A stretch of DNA of 58,280 nt, taken from contig WNLJ01000032.1 of assembly GCA_017114885.1 (NCBI GenBank), forward strand, positions 1-58,280. The letters run 5' to 3'. Below are positions 46,532 through 56,038 of this stretch, piece by piece. Origin of the DNA: Neisseriaceae bacterium PsAf (GTDB lineage Bacteria; Pseudomonadota; Gammaproteobacteria; Burkholderiales; Neisseriaceae). How positions within the stretch are numbered: the stretch's first letter is position 1; the number at the start of each line of letters is the position of its first letter. Under the pieces are notes generated by a model. That model ran no database searches, was not told the DNA's origin, and worked only from the letters and a program-made list of their open reading frames with translations. A program made the position numbers and the translations under genes.

Positions 46532-48382
46532 ATGAACTCAAATGATAATCTTTTTTTTGAAATAAAAAAAATGTTAAATGAAGTTTTCGGTTATGAAGAC
46601 TTTAAACCAATGCAGTTGGAAATAATAAAAGCCATTCTTGGTAATGAACATGTATTCATACAATTAATTACTGGCGCTGGTAAGTCTATTTGCTATCAAA
46701 TTCCCGCTCTTCTAACCAATGGTGTTACGGTTGTTATATCTCCCTTAATTGCTTTAATGCATGACCAAGTACGAGCATTGCATTTCAATAAAATTTCGGC
46801 AAGTTATTTGGACAGCAGTTTAGATAATAACGAACAACAATCTGTCTATAATGATTTATTAAGCAATCAATTAGATTTACTTTATATTTCACCAGAAAGA
46901 TTTAAAAGCAAAGAATTTTTAAATATATTAAAACAAGTTAAAGTTGATCGTTTTGTTGTTGATGAAGCACATTGTGTAAGTCAATGGGGTCATGATTTTA
47001 GAAAAGATTATTTAAATTTAACCCAATTACAGTATGAATTTCCCAAGGTTCCCAGGGTAGCCTTAACAGCGACTGCGGATATGCAGACCAGAAATGATAT
47101 AATTCAACTGCTGGGATTGGAGCTAGCAAAAATTTTTAAAGATTATTCTAGTAGAAATAATTTTCAAACTTTTTTCATTCCGAAAAATAATGCTAAAAAG
47201 CAATTATTAAATTTTTTACAGCAAAGATCAAAATCAGAATGTGGCTTGGTTTATTGCATATCTAGAAACCAAGTCGAATATATCGCCGAATTTTTAAAAC
47301 GAGAAGGTTATAAAACCTATATATATCATGCAGGATTAGATTCTAATATTAGGGAAATAAATCAAAATTTATTTAATCAATCTGAAGAAGGGATTATGGT
47401 AGCGACAATTGCATTTGGATTAGGGATTGATAAATCTAATGTAAGATATGTAGCGCATTTAAATTTGCCCCAGAGTATTGAGCATTATATTCAAGAATCT
47501 GGAAGAGCGGGTAGAGATGGATTACCCGCAGTCAGTTGGGTGTGTTATGGATTGAATGATTTTGTGCTACAAAATGAAAGAATTAAAAATTCAGAACAAT
47601 CTAATGAAATTAAAAAAATCAAGCTAGATAAATTGGTAAAAATGTTGGCATTTTGTGATACAGCAATGTGTAAAAAATGTTTTCTAGAAAATTATTTTAA
47701 TCATGAAAAACCAAATCAAATTTGTGAACATGAATATAAGACTGATTTCTTAGATATTTCTAAGGAGGCCATGCAGGTTTTATCTGCAATATTTTATGTC
47801 AATCAAAATGGATCTATTACTGAAATCATTCAGATATTGCAGGGCAAAAGTAACCAATTAGCTGCTGGCTATGAGTTAGAGAATAAACCCATTTTTGGTA
47901 TAGCTAAACATACAAGTGTTAAATTTTGGCGAACAATTATTAGATATATGATAGGCTTAAGGTTGCTGGAAGTGACTAACTATGGACAAATTCTTCGTTT
48001 AACATCTGAATCTGTGTTATTTTTGAAGAAGAAAAATAAACTTTGGGTGGAATTAAAACCGAAAATTATAAATTATTCTTTTATCTATTGGGCTAAGACA
48101 GAGAGGGAAAAACATCTTTTTCAGCGGTTGGTTGAATTTCGACGAAATAAAGCGAGGGAACTGCAGGTGTTTTCGGAGCAAGTTTTTGATGATTTTACTC
48201 TACAAAAAATAGTTGAGACAAAACCGTTTAACTTAAGAGAACTATCTAAAACCCCAGGCTTAAATCAGCATAAAGTAGATAGGATGGGTAGAGAAATTAT
48301 TCAAATTTGTATTGAAGTAATGAATGAAAAAAATAAGTTAACAGAAACTCATTTTTTATTTCCTGAAGAAGAAATGGAGTGA
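46532..48382 (+). CDS. recQ: RecQ-family ATP-dependent DNA helicase
   Basis: A 616-residue 3'-5' helicase. Walker A is ITGAGKSICYQIPALL near residues 46-52 (the usual GGGKS is GAGKS here), DEAH box VVDEAHCVSQWGHDFRKDY near 144, motif VI QESGRAGRDGLPAVSW. The RecQ zinc site (C...CKKC...C, about 375-400) is followed by a winged helix and an HRDC domain at the C-terminus (FRRNKARELQVFSEQVFDDFTLQKIVETKP). I start at ATG 46532; a GTG five codons earlier is possible. Its last 34 bases overlap the convergent flavin reductase gene. Confidence 0.94.
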   Translation: MNSNDNLFFEIKKMLNEVFGYEDFKPMQLEIIKAILGNEHVFIQLITGAGKSICYQIPALLTNGVTVVISPLIALMHDQVRALHFNKISASYLDSSLDNNEQQSVYNDLLSNQLDLLYISPERFKSKEFLNILKQVKVDRFVVDEAHCVSQWGHDFRKDYLNLTQLQYEFPKVPRVALTATADMQTRNDIIQLLGLELAKIFKDYSSRNNFQTFFIPKNNAKKQLLNFLQQRSKSECGLVYCISRNQVEYIAEFLKREGYKTYIYHAGLDSNIREINQNLFNQSEEGIMVATIAFGLGIDKSNVRYVAHLNLPQSIEHYIQESGRAGRDGLPAVSWVCYGLNDFVLQNERIKNSEQSNEIKKIKLDKLVKMLAFCDTAMCKKCFLENYFNHEKPNQICEHEYKTDFLDISKEAMQVLSAIFYVNQNGSITEIIQILQGKSNQLAAGYELENKPIFGIAKHTSVKFWRTIIRYMIGLRLLEVTNYGQILRLTSESVLFLKKKNKLWVELKPKIINYSFIYWAKTEREKHLFQRLVEFRRNKARELQVFSEQVFDDFTLQKIVETKPFNLRELSKTPGLNQHKVDRMGREIIQICIEVMNEKNKLTETHFLFPEEEME

Positions 48383-48867
48383 TAATTCCTTCTAAAATAA
48401 GCCAAAACATTGTTAGTTGGAGAGGGAATTTCAATATTCTTTATTTCCACAAAAAAGACAGTATGTGTTCCTATTTCTTTATGTTCAACTACTCTAGCGT
48501 CTAGATACGCAATAGCATCTTTTAACTGTGGTTGATTAAAGTGAGTGCTTTGGGTGTATAGACTTTCAGTGAGACGATTCTCAAATTCAACTTCAGTAAG
48601 GCCGGCAAAGCGATTGGCTAGATTGGCTTGTTGATCGTTTAGTATGTTAATGCATAGTAACTTATGTTGTAACAATATATCGTGCATTTTTGACTGTTGG
48701 TTGATACAAAAAAGTAGGCTAGGTGGTGTATCTGTAACAGGGGTAACGGAAGTCATAGTGATTGCGTAGCTTCCTAAGGTTCCGCTAGTTGTAATTGAAA
48801 AAACAGAACTTGCAGCTTGTGCAAAAAAGTTCCGAAACAGTTGTTGTAAATTACGATCTTTAACCAT
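48349..48867 (-). CDS. Flavin reductase-like protein
   Basis: A 172-residue protein of the flavin reductase-like (HpaC/NmoB-type) domain family: FFAQAASSVFSITTSGTLGSYAITMTSVTPVTDTPPSLLFCINQQSKMHDILLQHKLLCINIL. Members supply reduced flavin to monooxygenases or are oxidoreductases in their own right. The partner monooxygenase is not in this window. Its 3' end overlaps recQ by 34 bases on the opposite strand. It follows the patatin gene by 14 bases. Confidence 0.85.
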   Translation of the reverse strand: MVKDRNLQQLFRNFFAQAASSVFSITTSGTLGSYAITMTSVTPVTDTPPSLLFCINQQSKMHDILLQHKLLCINILNDQQANLANRFAGLTEVEFENRLTESLYTQSTHFNQPQLKDAIAYLDARVVEHKEIGTHTVFFVEIKNIEIPSPTNNVLAYFRRNYHSISSSGNKK

Positions 48868-48881
48868 ATTAATAATGCCTG

Positions 48882-49856
48882 TTATTTTTGTTTTTGTTCT
48901 TTAGCCTTTTTAATAGCTTGTTTAATTTCTGGTAATGCGGCTCTAGCTGCCTCTTCGCCTGCCTTAACGGTCGGATCCATCACAAAAAAATTAAAAAAAG
49001 GAATGCTTGTTAAATTAGGACGAATGACAACATCAGCTTGCTCTAATTCTTTTTTTAATTGCGTATTCATTAAGATAACAACACTCTGATCTATGGTAGA
49101 GAACCAAGAATTTGGTTGGTAGAAAGTTTCTGTTTCTTCCACAGATTTATCTGAAATATCAACAGCAATAACCACATCAGCTCCCATAGATCGTGCTTGA
49201 GACACTGGTACTGGTGCAGTTAATCCGCCATCAACGTATAGTCTACCATCAATTTCAGTTGGTTTAAAAATAGCAGGAATGCTAGATGAGGCACGAACAG
49301 CTTGACCAACATCTCCTTTAGTAAACATAACCACGTCTCCCGAGCTAAAATCAGTTGCGACAGCACCGAATTTTTTTGTTAAAGATTCAATAGGTAGATT
49401 ATCAATATTTTTGTTGACCAACTCTCTTAATTTATTGCCCTCAATAAAGCCATTGGACGATAAACCAAAATCCATCAAGGTATAGCCGACATCTTTTAAA
49501 ATTTGTTGAATGCCTTCTGCATTGAATCCATAGGAAAACAAAGCACCAACTACTGAGCCAGCACTGGTTCCAGTGACTATTTGGATTGGGATATGATTTT
49601 CCTGTAATACTTTTATAACACCGATATGAGCAAAACCTTTAGCGCCACCACCACCTAGTGCTAAGCCAATTTTTATTCCCTGATATTCTGGAGGAATTTT
49701 AGTATTGGTATCATCTCTTTGAGCTGTATAGTTTTCTTGAATTTCTTTTTGTTTGTTAGCATCTGAAACATAGATAAAACCTAATATTAGAGCGAATAAA
49801 ACGAGTAACGGAATGACCAGTTGTAAAATTGATTTAATATTTTTAAATAATTTCAT
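48882..49856 (-). CDS. Patatin-like phospholipase (RssA-like)
   Basis: A 324-residue protein with one N-terminal membrane anchor (LQLVIPLLVLFALILGFIYVS) and a patatin domain. The oxyanion motif GGGGAKGFAHIGV, the nucleophile Ser in GTSAGSVVGALFSYG, and the dyad Asp in YVDGGLTAPVPV are all present, so it should be an active lipase or acyl hydrolase. The E. coli relative RssA has no defined substrate. It is probably periplasm-facing. It lies between the BioC-like and flavin reductase genes on one strand. Confidence 0.9.
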   Translation of the reverse strand: MKLFKNIKSILQLVIPLLVLFALILGFIYVSDANKQKEIQENYTAQRDDTNTKIPPEYQGIKIGLALGGGGAKGFAHIGVIKVLQENHIPIQIVTGTSAGSVVGALFSYGFNAEGIQQILKDVGYTLMDFGLSSNGFIEGNKLRELVNKNIDNLPIESLTKKFGAVATDFSSGDVVMFTKGDVGQAVRASSSIPAIFKPTEIDGRLYVDGGLTAPVPVSQARSMGADVVIAVDISDKSVEETETFYQPNSWFSTIDQSVVILMNTQLKKELEQADVVIRPNLTSIPFFNFFVMDPTVKAGEEAARAALPEIKQAIKKAKEQKQK

Positions 49857-49895
49857 TACTATTCCTATATTGTGTGTTTGATTATTTTAATTTTC

Positions 49896-50696
49896 TTATT
49901 TTTGATAAAATTTAATTTCTTGCTCTTTTGCTGACGGAGAATGATTTCTATCTTGATAGATAGCATGTGCAAAAATAAATTCATAAGAAACATTAAAATT
50001 TTTTTCAGTTTGCTCTATTTTTTGTAAAGTATTATCAAATTCTTGATAACTGATGTTAAGCCAACTTAACATCATTGGCAATACTCCTAAATGAGTTAAA
50101 TCATTTATTAATGAAGCCCTTTTTTTATAGGACATGGTCATCTTATCCATACTTATAACTGGCTCTATAAATCCTGTGCTAATTAAGTCATCTCCCACGT
50201 CATGCATGTCCATATGATAGGAGGGGATATTATTTTTTAATGGTTGATTAAATAATTGATAAATTTCTTGGAAACTATCCAATCCTAAAAAAGAAAAAAA
50301 AAGCATGCCATTGGGTTTTAATAAATTTTGCCATGCATCAAAAAGTTGCTCTTTATATTGAGCCATACGAGATAAATATAAATTAGAAACGATAAAATCA
50401 TATTGGATTTTATCCTGATAGAAATTAAATTCCTTAAAGTTTACCAATTGGAAACTTTGGAAACTTTTATTTTTCCTTGAAATTTTATCTAACCAGGAAA
50501 CCTTTCTAACAGGTTCTTGTTGCCTCTTTTCGTTAACATCTATTTCAATTATTTCAGCGGAATACAAATTTTTTAATATATTTTTTGAGCCACCATAATC
50601 GGAACCAACTATTAGAATTTGATTAGGTTTTACTGTAATAAATTCTAATTTTTCTTTTAGCAATTGGGCGGTAATATGGAAAATAGTATTGTTCAT
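49896..50696 (-). CDS. BioC-like SAM-dependent methyltransferase (divergent)
   Basis: A 266-residue class I methyltransferase. The SAM motif is degenerate (ILIVGSDYGGS in place of a D-x-G-x-G type loop). YDFIVSNLYLSRMAQYKEQLFDAWQNLLKPNGMLFFSFLGLDSFQEI and especially MHDVGDDLISTGFIEPVISMDKMTMSYK match malonyl-ACP O-methyltransferase BioC, the first biotin-synthesis enzyme. The usual N-terminal FxxAAxxYxxxA segment is missing, and no ribosome binding site is evident before the ATG. The N-terminus may therefore be eroded, or the start misplaced. No other bio genes are nearby. Function as BioC is a moderate inference. Confidence 0.65.
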   Translation of the reverse strand: MNNTIFHITAQLLKEKLEFITVKPNQILIVGSDYGGSKNILKNLYSAEIIEIDVNEKRQQEPVRKVSWLDKISRKNKSFQSFQLVNFKEFNFYQDKIQYDFIVSNLYLSRMAQYKEQLFDAWQNLLKPNGMLFFSFLGLDSFQEIYQLFNQPLKNNIPSYHMDMHDVGDDLISTGFIEPVISMDKMTMSYKKRASLINDLTHLGVLPMMLSWLNISYQEFDNTLQKIEQTEKNFNVSYEFIFAHAIYQDRNHSPSAKEQEIKFYQK

Positions 50697-51258
50697 TTTA
50701 ATTGAAACAGAAGTTAAATATTTTTAAAATAATAGATTTTTTAAATATTGACAGATGTTGCTATTGTATCATTTAATCTGTGTTTTACCCACAGAAAAAC
50801 TTACTAATTAATAGGTTAATTTTTCTATGAGTAACACTATTTTAAATAGATGAATCTTTATAAGATTGTAAGGGGTAGTAATTTAGTTCGATGTTAGGCA
50901 TAAAATATCATTTCTAAAATTCTATTTATTTTATCCATAAAGCTTTTAAAAACCATAACAATAGATTAGAGGTATGGATTTTTTGTATTGATGAACTCAG
51001 AACCCTATAACTTTTTAAAGAATTACTTGTATTGTGTTGTGTGTATACCATTTTTAATTTTAGAGAATAGTTGATTGAGTAAGTCTAAATTATTTTCACA
51101 TAATTTTTTCAAGCCCTAAAAATATTTATTTTAAAAATTAGGTTTATATGAATACTTTTTATAGTATCAGATAGTTGAGTTTTATTGAATGGGTCAATAT
51201 TATGGTTTCATTTATAAGACCGAATTGGAACAGGATGGATATTGATCCAATATGAAGG
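50697..51258. other. Intergenic stretch of about 560 bases without a recognisable gene
   Basis: Strongly A+T rich, no open frame with a ribosome binding site, no tRNA and no clear terminator. A promoter-like TTGACA (50748-50753), 18 bases, TTTAAT (50772-50777) points right into the empty stretch, followed by the hairpin CTGTG...CACAG. No remnant of a known gene was recognised by eye in any frame. Confidence 0.45.
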
Positions 51259-52341
51259 TTATAAAGGAATTTTTTTTTTAGGGATTAATTTGAGCAAAGT
51301 ACTACGAATATTGGTTTTATGTATAGCATAACCACCTAAAAGTCCAATTAGACTACCTAAGATAATATCCATAATTCTTGCTGTAATGAGCATACCAGGA
51401 TTTGCAATACCTGCATGGCTCGCATATTGGCCAGCTTCTGCCAGCATAATGGTTAAAGGTGTAATGAATATAGCAGCAAAGGCGTAATTTCTAACCACAA
51501 AGTATTCAACAATAAAAGTTAAGATAATAACCAAGAAAGCTATCCCCCATTCACTAGGAGTGGTGAGTAGGATTAAATATGTCATTGCCATGCTAATAGC
51601 AGTCCCCATAATTCTTTGCAAGTTTTTATCCCAGATATCTCTAAAAGCTCTTCCCTGAATAACAGCCAAACAACTAATGGGAACCCAATAATATTGTTGT
51701 AATTTTAAAATCTCAGCAATTAGAACAGAAAGACCAACAAAGAGACCAATTAGAATCGAATCTATAATGACATAGGAAAAATTTGAGTCAAAATCAGGTA
51801 CAGTTAATTTTTTTGGATATTTTCTTAACATGTGTAAGCTATATAAGAAAGAAATTGTACTGGCTAAGAAGGCTCCTAAAAAAATAAGGCCTGTTTTATG
51901 AGGTATTTGTAAAATATCAAATTTCATATTAGTGGCAACGCTAAGAGCCATGATAAAAAATAAAGGACCAGGTGGAGGAACGCTTGTGAAACGGCAAATA
52001 GCAGTCACAATAATAGTTGCAAAAGCAATGATGAAAAACAAAGAAGGTGGGTAAGCCTGGCTAATTAGACCAATAAAGAAACAAGCGGTAATACCAGATG
52101 AAACACACATTACTGTGATCATACGATGATATAAAGGAGTAGTATTGGGAGTATATAGAAATGTCATTCCACCGAGAGTAGAAATTAAGCCATATTCAAT
52201 ATGATTAAAATAAACACCGATAAGCATCGGCATACCTGATGCTAAAGCAGCAGCAAAGGGCAACTCCCATCGACGATCACTTTTTTTCACTGAAAAAAAT
52301 TGTTTCAATTCATTTCTTAAAATAAATAAAAATCTATCCAT
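51259..52341 (-). CDS. FUSC-family (aromatic acid exporter-like) inner-membrane protein
   Basis: A 360-residue membrane protein made of two similar blocks of hydrophobic helices (about 25-165 and 185-335): FAAALASGMPMLIGVYFNHIEYGLISTLGGMTFLY is the typical start, and QQYYWVPISCLAVIQGRAFRDIWDKNLQRIMGTAISMAMTYLIL resembles the FUSC hallmark with the conserved QRIxGT segment. It lacks the large cytoplasmic domain of YccS and AaeB, so it is a short form. Efflux of aromatic or fusaric-type acids is known for some relatives; the substrate here is unknown. It stands alone. Confidence 0.8.
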   Translation of the reverse strand: MDRFLFILRNELKQFFSVKKSDRRWELPFAAALASGMPMLIGVYFNHIEYGLISTLGGMTFLYTPNTTPLYHRMITVMCVSSGITACFFIGLISQAYPPSLFFIIAFATIIVTAICRFTSVPPPGPLFFIMALSVATNMKFDILQIPHKTGLIFLGAFLASTISFLYSLHMLRKYPKKLTVPDFDSNFSYVIIDSILIGLFVGLSVLIAEILKLQQYYWVPISCLAVIQGRAFRDIWDKNLQRIMGTAISMAMTYLILLTTPSEWGIAFLVIILTFIVEYFVVRNYAFAAIFITPLTIMLAEAGQYASHAGIANPGMLITARIMDIILGSLIGLLGGYAIHKTNIRSTLLKLIPKKKIPL

Positions 52342-52450
52342 ACTATTCTTAATTAAAAAGCCATGTATACAACAGCATTAAATTTTAGTAATTAATGCTT
52401 ATAATTCTAAAATTATAGTTTGGTCAGTAGGAAAAAACGCAATGGAAAGG

Positions 52451-53366
52451 CTAAATTTTTTTGATTTTTTTACTAAAGATATCTAATTTTAAGCTATCTA
52501 TTACATAAATTAATACTGCTATCCAAATTATAATGAAGCAAATCCAGGTTTCTTTTTGAAATACTTCCCAAAAATAAGGTATCCAATAAAAAATTGTATG
52601 CTGGGTGATATATATTGGATAATAGCTAGACTTGATAATGGTATATTTTTAATAGAATATGAAAATAATAAAATAGGAACGGTGGTAATAATACCGGATA
52701 TTATAAGTAGTATTATCGTTGCGTTGGGTAGGGAAAGAAATTGCTGTATGCCAGATTAGGATCAAATAATAAATATAAAGCAGCATAGGGAAACATAAAT
52801 AATGTTTCAATAAAAGTTGAATCTAAAGTATTAGCATCTACCATTTTTCTAATCACACCATAAATGCCAAAACTAATGGCAAGGGATAGGGTAATCCAAG
52901 GAATGTGTCCCATAATCATTATTTGCCAAGCAACTGCTAAAAAGACTAACAGAATGCTGAAAGCTTTGGTAGGTGATAAAGGTTCTTTAAATATAAATCG
53001 ACCCAAAAATAGATTAAATAATGGATTAATAAAATAACCTAAACTAGCTTCAATAATGTGACCGTTGGTAGTAGCCCAAATATAAATCAACCAATTAATC
53101 GTTAGAATAAGTGCGGATAAAAATAAAAATAAAATATTTCTTCTGTTTTTAAAAACGAGAAATATACTCTTAAATTTGCCTAGAATAGCAACAATTAAAG
53201 TAATAAAAACCATAGACCAAAAAACACGTCCGGCCATAATTTGCACTGACGATAAGCCTGAGGAACTAAATAAATTCCAAAATAGGGGCAAAGAGCCCCA
53301 AATTAAAAAGCATAAAATTCCGCTCCCTAGACCAATTAGATTAGGAGCCGCTATTTTTGTAATCAT
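52451..53366 (-). pseudogene. rarD: RarD-type EamA transporter, two frameshifts
   Basis: The first 217 residues run as a normal RarD: FLIWGSLPLFWNLFSS, VFWSMVFITLIVAI, NWLIYIWATTNGHIIEASLGYFINPLFNLFLGRFIFKEPLS. Near 52726-52735 the frame breaks and stops at 52713. With one more T it continues NATIILLIISGIITTVPILLF, SLAIIQYISPSIQFFIGYLIFG, the expected RarD C-terminal half. That frame breaks again near 52575, and with one more G it continues EVFQKETWICFIIIWIAVLIY to a stop at 52451. The restored protein would be about 300 residues, normal for RarD. The function would be metabolite export (linked to chloramphenicol sensitivity). It is either a real pseudogene or hit by two base-loss errors. Confidence 0.88.
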
Positions 53367-53388
53367 CAATATAGATTAATTAACATGT

Positions 53389-54432
53389 TTAGGAATGTAT
53401 ATTATTGACATTAGATGCTTTATCTTGAGCATCTTTTTCTGAAATAATTCCCTGTTTAACCAGTGCATTTAAAGACTGATCAAGTGTTTGCATGCCATAA
53501 GCAGAACCTGTTTGGATGCTGGAATTCATTTGAGCAATTTTATTTTCACGGATTAAATTTTTAATAGCAGGAGTTGCAACCATAATTTCATGTGCAGCAA
53601 CACGACCTGACGCATCTGCTTTTTTAATCAAGGTTTGTGAGACAACAGCGATTAGACTTTCGGATAACATAGTTCTAATCATTTCTTTTTCAGACCCTGG
53701 AAAAACATCGACTATTCTATCAACTGCTTTGGCAGCACCTGTTGTGTGCAGAGTGGCTAACACCAAATGCCCGGTTTCAGCAGCGGTAAGAGCTAGCCTT
53801 ATTGTTGCTAAATCCCTCATTTCTCCAACCAAAATGATATCAGGATCTTCTCGCATAGCTGATCTTAAAGCATTTTCAAAACTTAAAGTATTTTGATTTA
53901 ACTCTCTTTGATTAATGAGACAATTTTTACTAGGATGTAGAAATTCAATAGGATCTTCAATGGTTAAAATATGTTGAAAAGTGGTTTCATTAAGATAATC
54001 AATCATTGCGGCCAAAGTGGTAGATTTTCCTGAACCTGTAGGTCCAGTCACCAAAACCAATCCCCGAGGATATGAAACTATTTTTTTAAATATTTTAGGG
54101 GCATTGATATCTTCTAATGTAATAACTTCATTAGGAATTGGACGGAAAGCGATAGCGACTCCACTATTTGTGTGAAATGCATTGACCCTAAATCGGGATA
54201 AATCATCTACAGAAATTGAGAAATCAATTTCAAGTTGTTTTTCCAGTACTTCTTTTTGGTGGGATGTAGTTATTTCTGATAGCATGGATGATATATCTTC
54301 TTTGGAGAGACAATCAGAACTTAAATCTCTTATATCCCCAAGAACGCGGATTTTAGGTGGCATACCAGGGGTAAGATGCAAATCTGATGCTTTTCTCTGT
54401 ACTGTTTTTGTGAGTAGTTCATATATATTCAT
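53389..54432 (-). CDS. pilT: Type IV pilus retraction ATPase PilT
   Basis: A 347-residue hexameric ATPase that depolymerises pili for twitching and DNA uptake. RKASDLHLTPGMPPKIRVLGD begins the PAS-like N-domain; Walker A GPTGSGKSTTLAAMIDY is near residue 130, Asp box TIEDPIEFLH, Walker B IILVGEMRDLATIRLALTAAETGHLVLATLHTTGA, and the PilT-specific C-terminal AHEIMVATPAIKNLIRENK and GMQTLDQSL. No zinc cysteines, as expected for PilT. AAGGATCG precedes the ATG. It is divergent from yggS-proC-yggT, a conserved arrangement. Confidence 0.96.
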   Translation of the reverse strand: MNIYELLTKTVQRKASDLHLTPGMPPKIRVLGDIRDLSSDCLSKEDISSMLSEITTSHQKEVLEKQLEIDFSISVDDLSRFRVNAFHTNSGVAIAFRPIPNEVITLEDINAPKIFKKIVSYPRGLVLVTGPTGSGKSTTLAAMIDYLNETTFQHILTIEDPIEFLHPSKNCLINQRELNQNTLSFENALRSAMREDPDIILVGEMRDLATIRLALTAAETGHLVLATLHTTGAAKAVDRIVDVFPGSEKEMIRTMLSESLIAVVSQTLIKKADASGRVAAHEIMVATPAIKNLIRENKIAQMNSSIQTGSAYGMQTLDQSLNALVKQGIISEKDAQDKASNVNNIHS

Positions 54433-54542
54433 GCGATACGATCCTTGTAGTGTATATTTAGGCTAGGTTGTATTGATACAATAGTATAAAATATACCAAT
54501 ATTTTGTCATGATTGTAACGGGAAGTTAAAAATTAATTATAT

Positions 54543-55217
54543 ATGGATAATAAACAAGAAAATCTTCAAGGTATTCTCAATAGAATTGAGACAGCAAAAG
54601 TACAAAGTAAGCGTGAAGATGAGATAAAATTAATCGCGGTAAGTAAAAAATTTCCAGTAAAAGATATTCAAGAATTTTATGATTTAGGACTAAGGGATTT
54701 TGCTGAAAACTATATCCAAGAATGGAATTCAAAAATACATGAATTATCAGAAGATATTATTTGGCACGTTATTGGGAATGTGCAAAGCAATAAGACCAAA
54801 TGGGTAGCAGAAAATGCTGATTGGTTACAAACATTAGATAGAGAGTCAATTGCCCGAAGGATAGAGAATCAACGACCAGATGATAAGGCTCCGCTTAATG
54901 TTTGTATCGAAATCAATATTTCTCGTTCGGCACAAAAATCGGGGATTTTTGCTGAACAATTAGAAGATCTAGTAGAGGAAATTTTACCATTAAAAAAAAT
55001 ATGTTTAAGAGGTTTAATGTGTATTCCAGAAGCTCAAGACGTGAATAAAAAAACCGAGGAAATGCATCAAATGCAAGAGATTTTTTTGAAATTACAACAG
55101 TCTATTCCCGAAATAGATACATTGTCGATGGGAATGTCAGCAGATTTGGAATTAGCCATTAAATATGGGTCAACCATGGTTCGTGTAGGGACTGCATTGT
55201 TTGGGAGAAGAAAATGA
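54543..55217 (+). CDS. yggS: YggS-family pyridoxal phosphate homeostasis protein
   Basis: A 224-residue single-domain PLP-binding protein of alanine-racemase barrel type. The PLP Lys is in IKLIAVSKKFPVKDIQEFYDLG; HVIGNVQSNKTKWVA, CIEINISRSAQKSGI and LSMGMSADLELAIKYGSTMVRVGTALFG follow the family. It buffers free PLP rather than catalysing a known reaction. Its stop overlaps the proC start by four bases. Confidence 0.94.
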   Translation: MDNKQENLQGILNRIETAKVQSKREDEIKLIAVSKKFPVKDIQEFYDLGLRDFAENYIQEWNSKIHELSEDIIWHVIGNVQSNKTKWVAENADWLQTLDRESIARRIENQRPDDKAPLNVCIEINISRSAQKSGIFAEQLEDLVEEILPLKKICLRGLMCIPEAQDVNKKTEEMHQMQEIFLKLQQSIPEIDTLSMGMSADLELAIKYGSTMVRVGTALFGRRK

Positions 55218-56038
55218 AATCGGATAGAAGCATTTATTTTTTAGGTGGTGGCAATATGGCGGAAGCAATTATTGGGGCAATAAGGCAATCACATCCCAAT
55301 CTAAGAATTATAGTCGCTGAAAAATTTGAAGAAAGAAGGAAATATCTACAAGAAAACTATCCATCTATAGAAGTGAAAAGTGCATTAACAGAGACTTTAG
55401 ATTCTGAAGATGTTTTATTTATTGCGGTAAAGCCTCAAGATGCTTTAAAGGCTCTAGAAAGTTTGATATTAGAATCTCCTTTGGTGATCTCTATTGTAGC
55501 AGGATTGCCGACTGACACTTTGTCTAAAAATTTAAATGGACTAAAACGCATCATAAGAATAATGCCCAACACCCCTGTATCCGTATTAGAAGGAATGTAC
55601 GGGTTTTATGGTAATGAAGAAGAGCTACATTCAGGCGATAAAGAGTGGGTGGAAAACTTATTGTCTCATTCTGGCCAATTTGTATGGGTGCCAAAAGAAG
55701 ATGATTTGCACCATGTTACTGCTATTTCAGGCTCTGGCCCTGCTTATGTGTTTTATTTTATGGATGCTTTATTTGAGGCAGCTAAAAGTTTGGGTTTTAA
55801 TGATGAAGATTCTAGATTATTAGTAGAGCAAACAGTGCTAGGAGGCGTTAAGTTGGCACAAGCATCTTCTTTTTCATTTCAGGAGTTGCAGCAAAAAGTA
55901 ACTTCTCCTAAAGGCACAACTTATGAAGCCATTAAAGTTTTTGACTCTTGTAATTTAAAAGATGTTATTTTACGAGGAGTGGAAGCTTGTGCGAATAGAT
56001 CTAAAGAATTATCTAATGAATTGGAGTTAAAAGAATGA
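55214..56038 (+). CDS. proC: Pyrroline-5-carboxylate reductase
   Basis: A 274-residue enzyme for the last step of proline synthesis. The N-terminal nucleotide fold FLGGGNMAEAIIGAI, IRIMPNTPVSVLEGMYGFYG, and the signature AISGSGPAYVFYFMDALFEAAKSLGF with VTSPKGTTYEAIKVF are all present. ATGA overlaps connect it to yggS before it and yggT after it, so the three are translated as a unit. Confidence 0.97.
   Translation: MKSDRSIYFLGGGNMAEAIIGAIRQSHPNLRIIVAEKFEERRKYLQENYPSIEVKSALTETLDSEDVLFIAVKPQDALKALESLILESPLVISIVAGLPTDTLSKNLNGLKRIIRIMPNTPVSVLEGMYGFYGNEEELHSGDKEWVENLLSHSGQFVWVPKEDDLHHVTAISGSGPAYVFYFMDALFEAAKSLGFNDEDSRLLVEQTVLGGVKLAQASSFSFQELQQKVTSPKGTTYEAIKVFDSCNLKDVILRGVEACANRSKELSNELELKE

Noticed and set aside
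50777-50805. CTGTG...CACAG hairpin as a terminator for the BioC-like gene's upstream neighbour
   Set aside because: No U-run follows the stem on either strand, so it lacks the second half of a rho-independent terminator.
52556-52759. A 67-codon plus-strand open frame
   Set aside because: It lies antisense to the C-terminal half of the broken rarD, whose minus-strand frames read as conserved transporter sequence.
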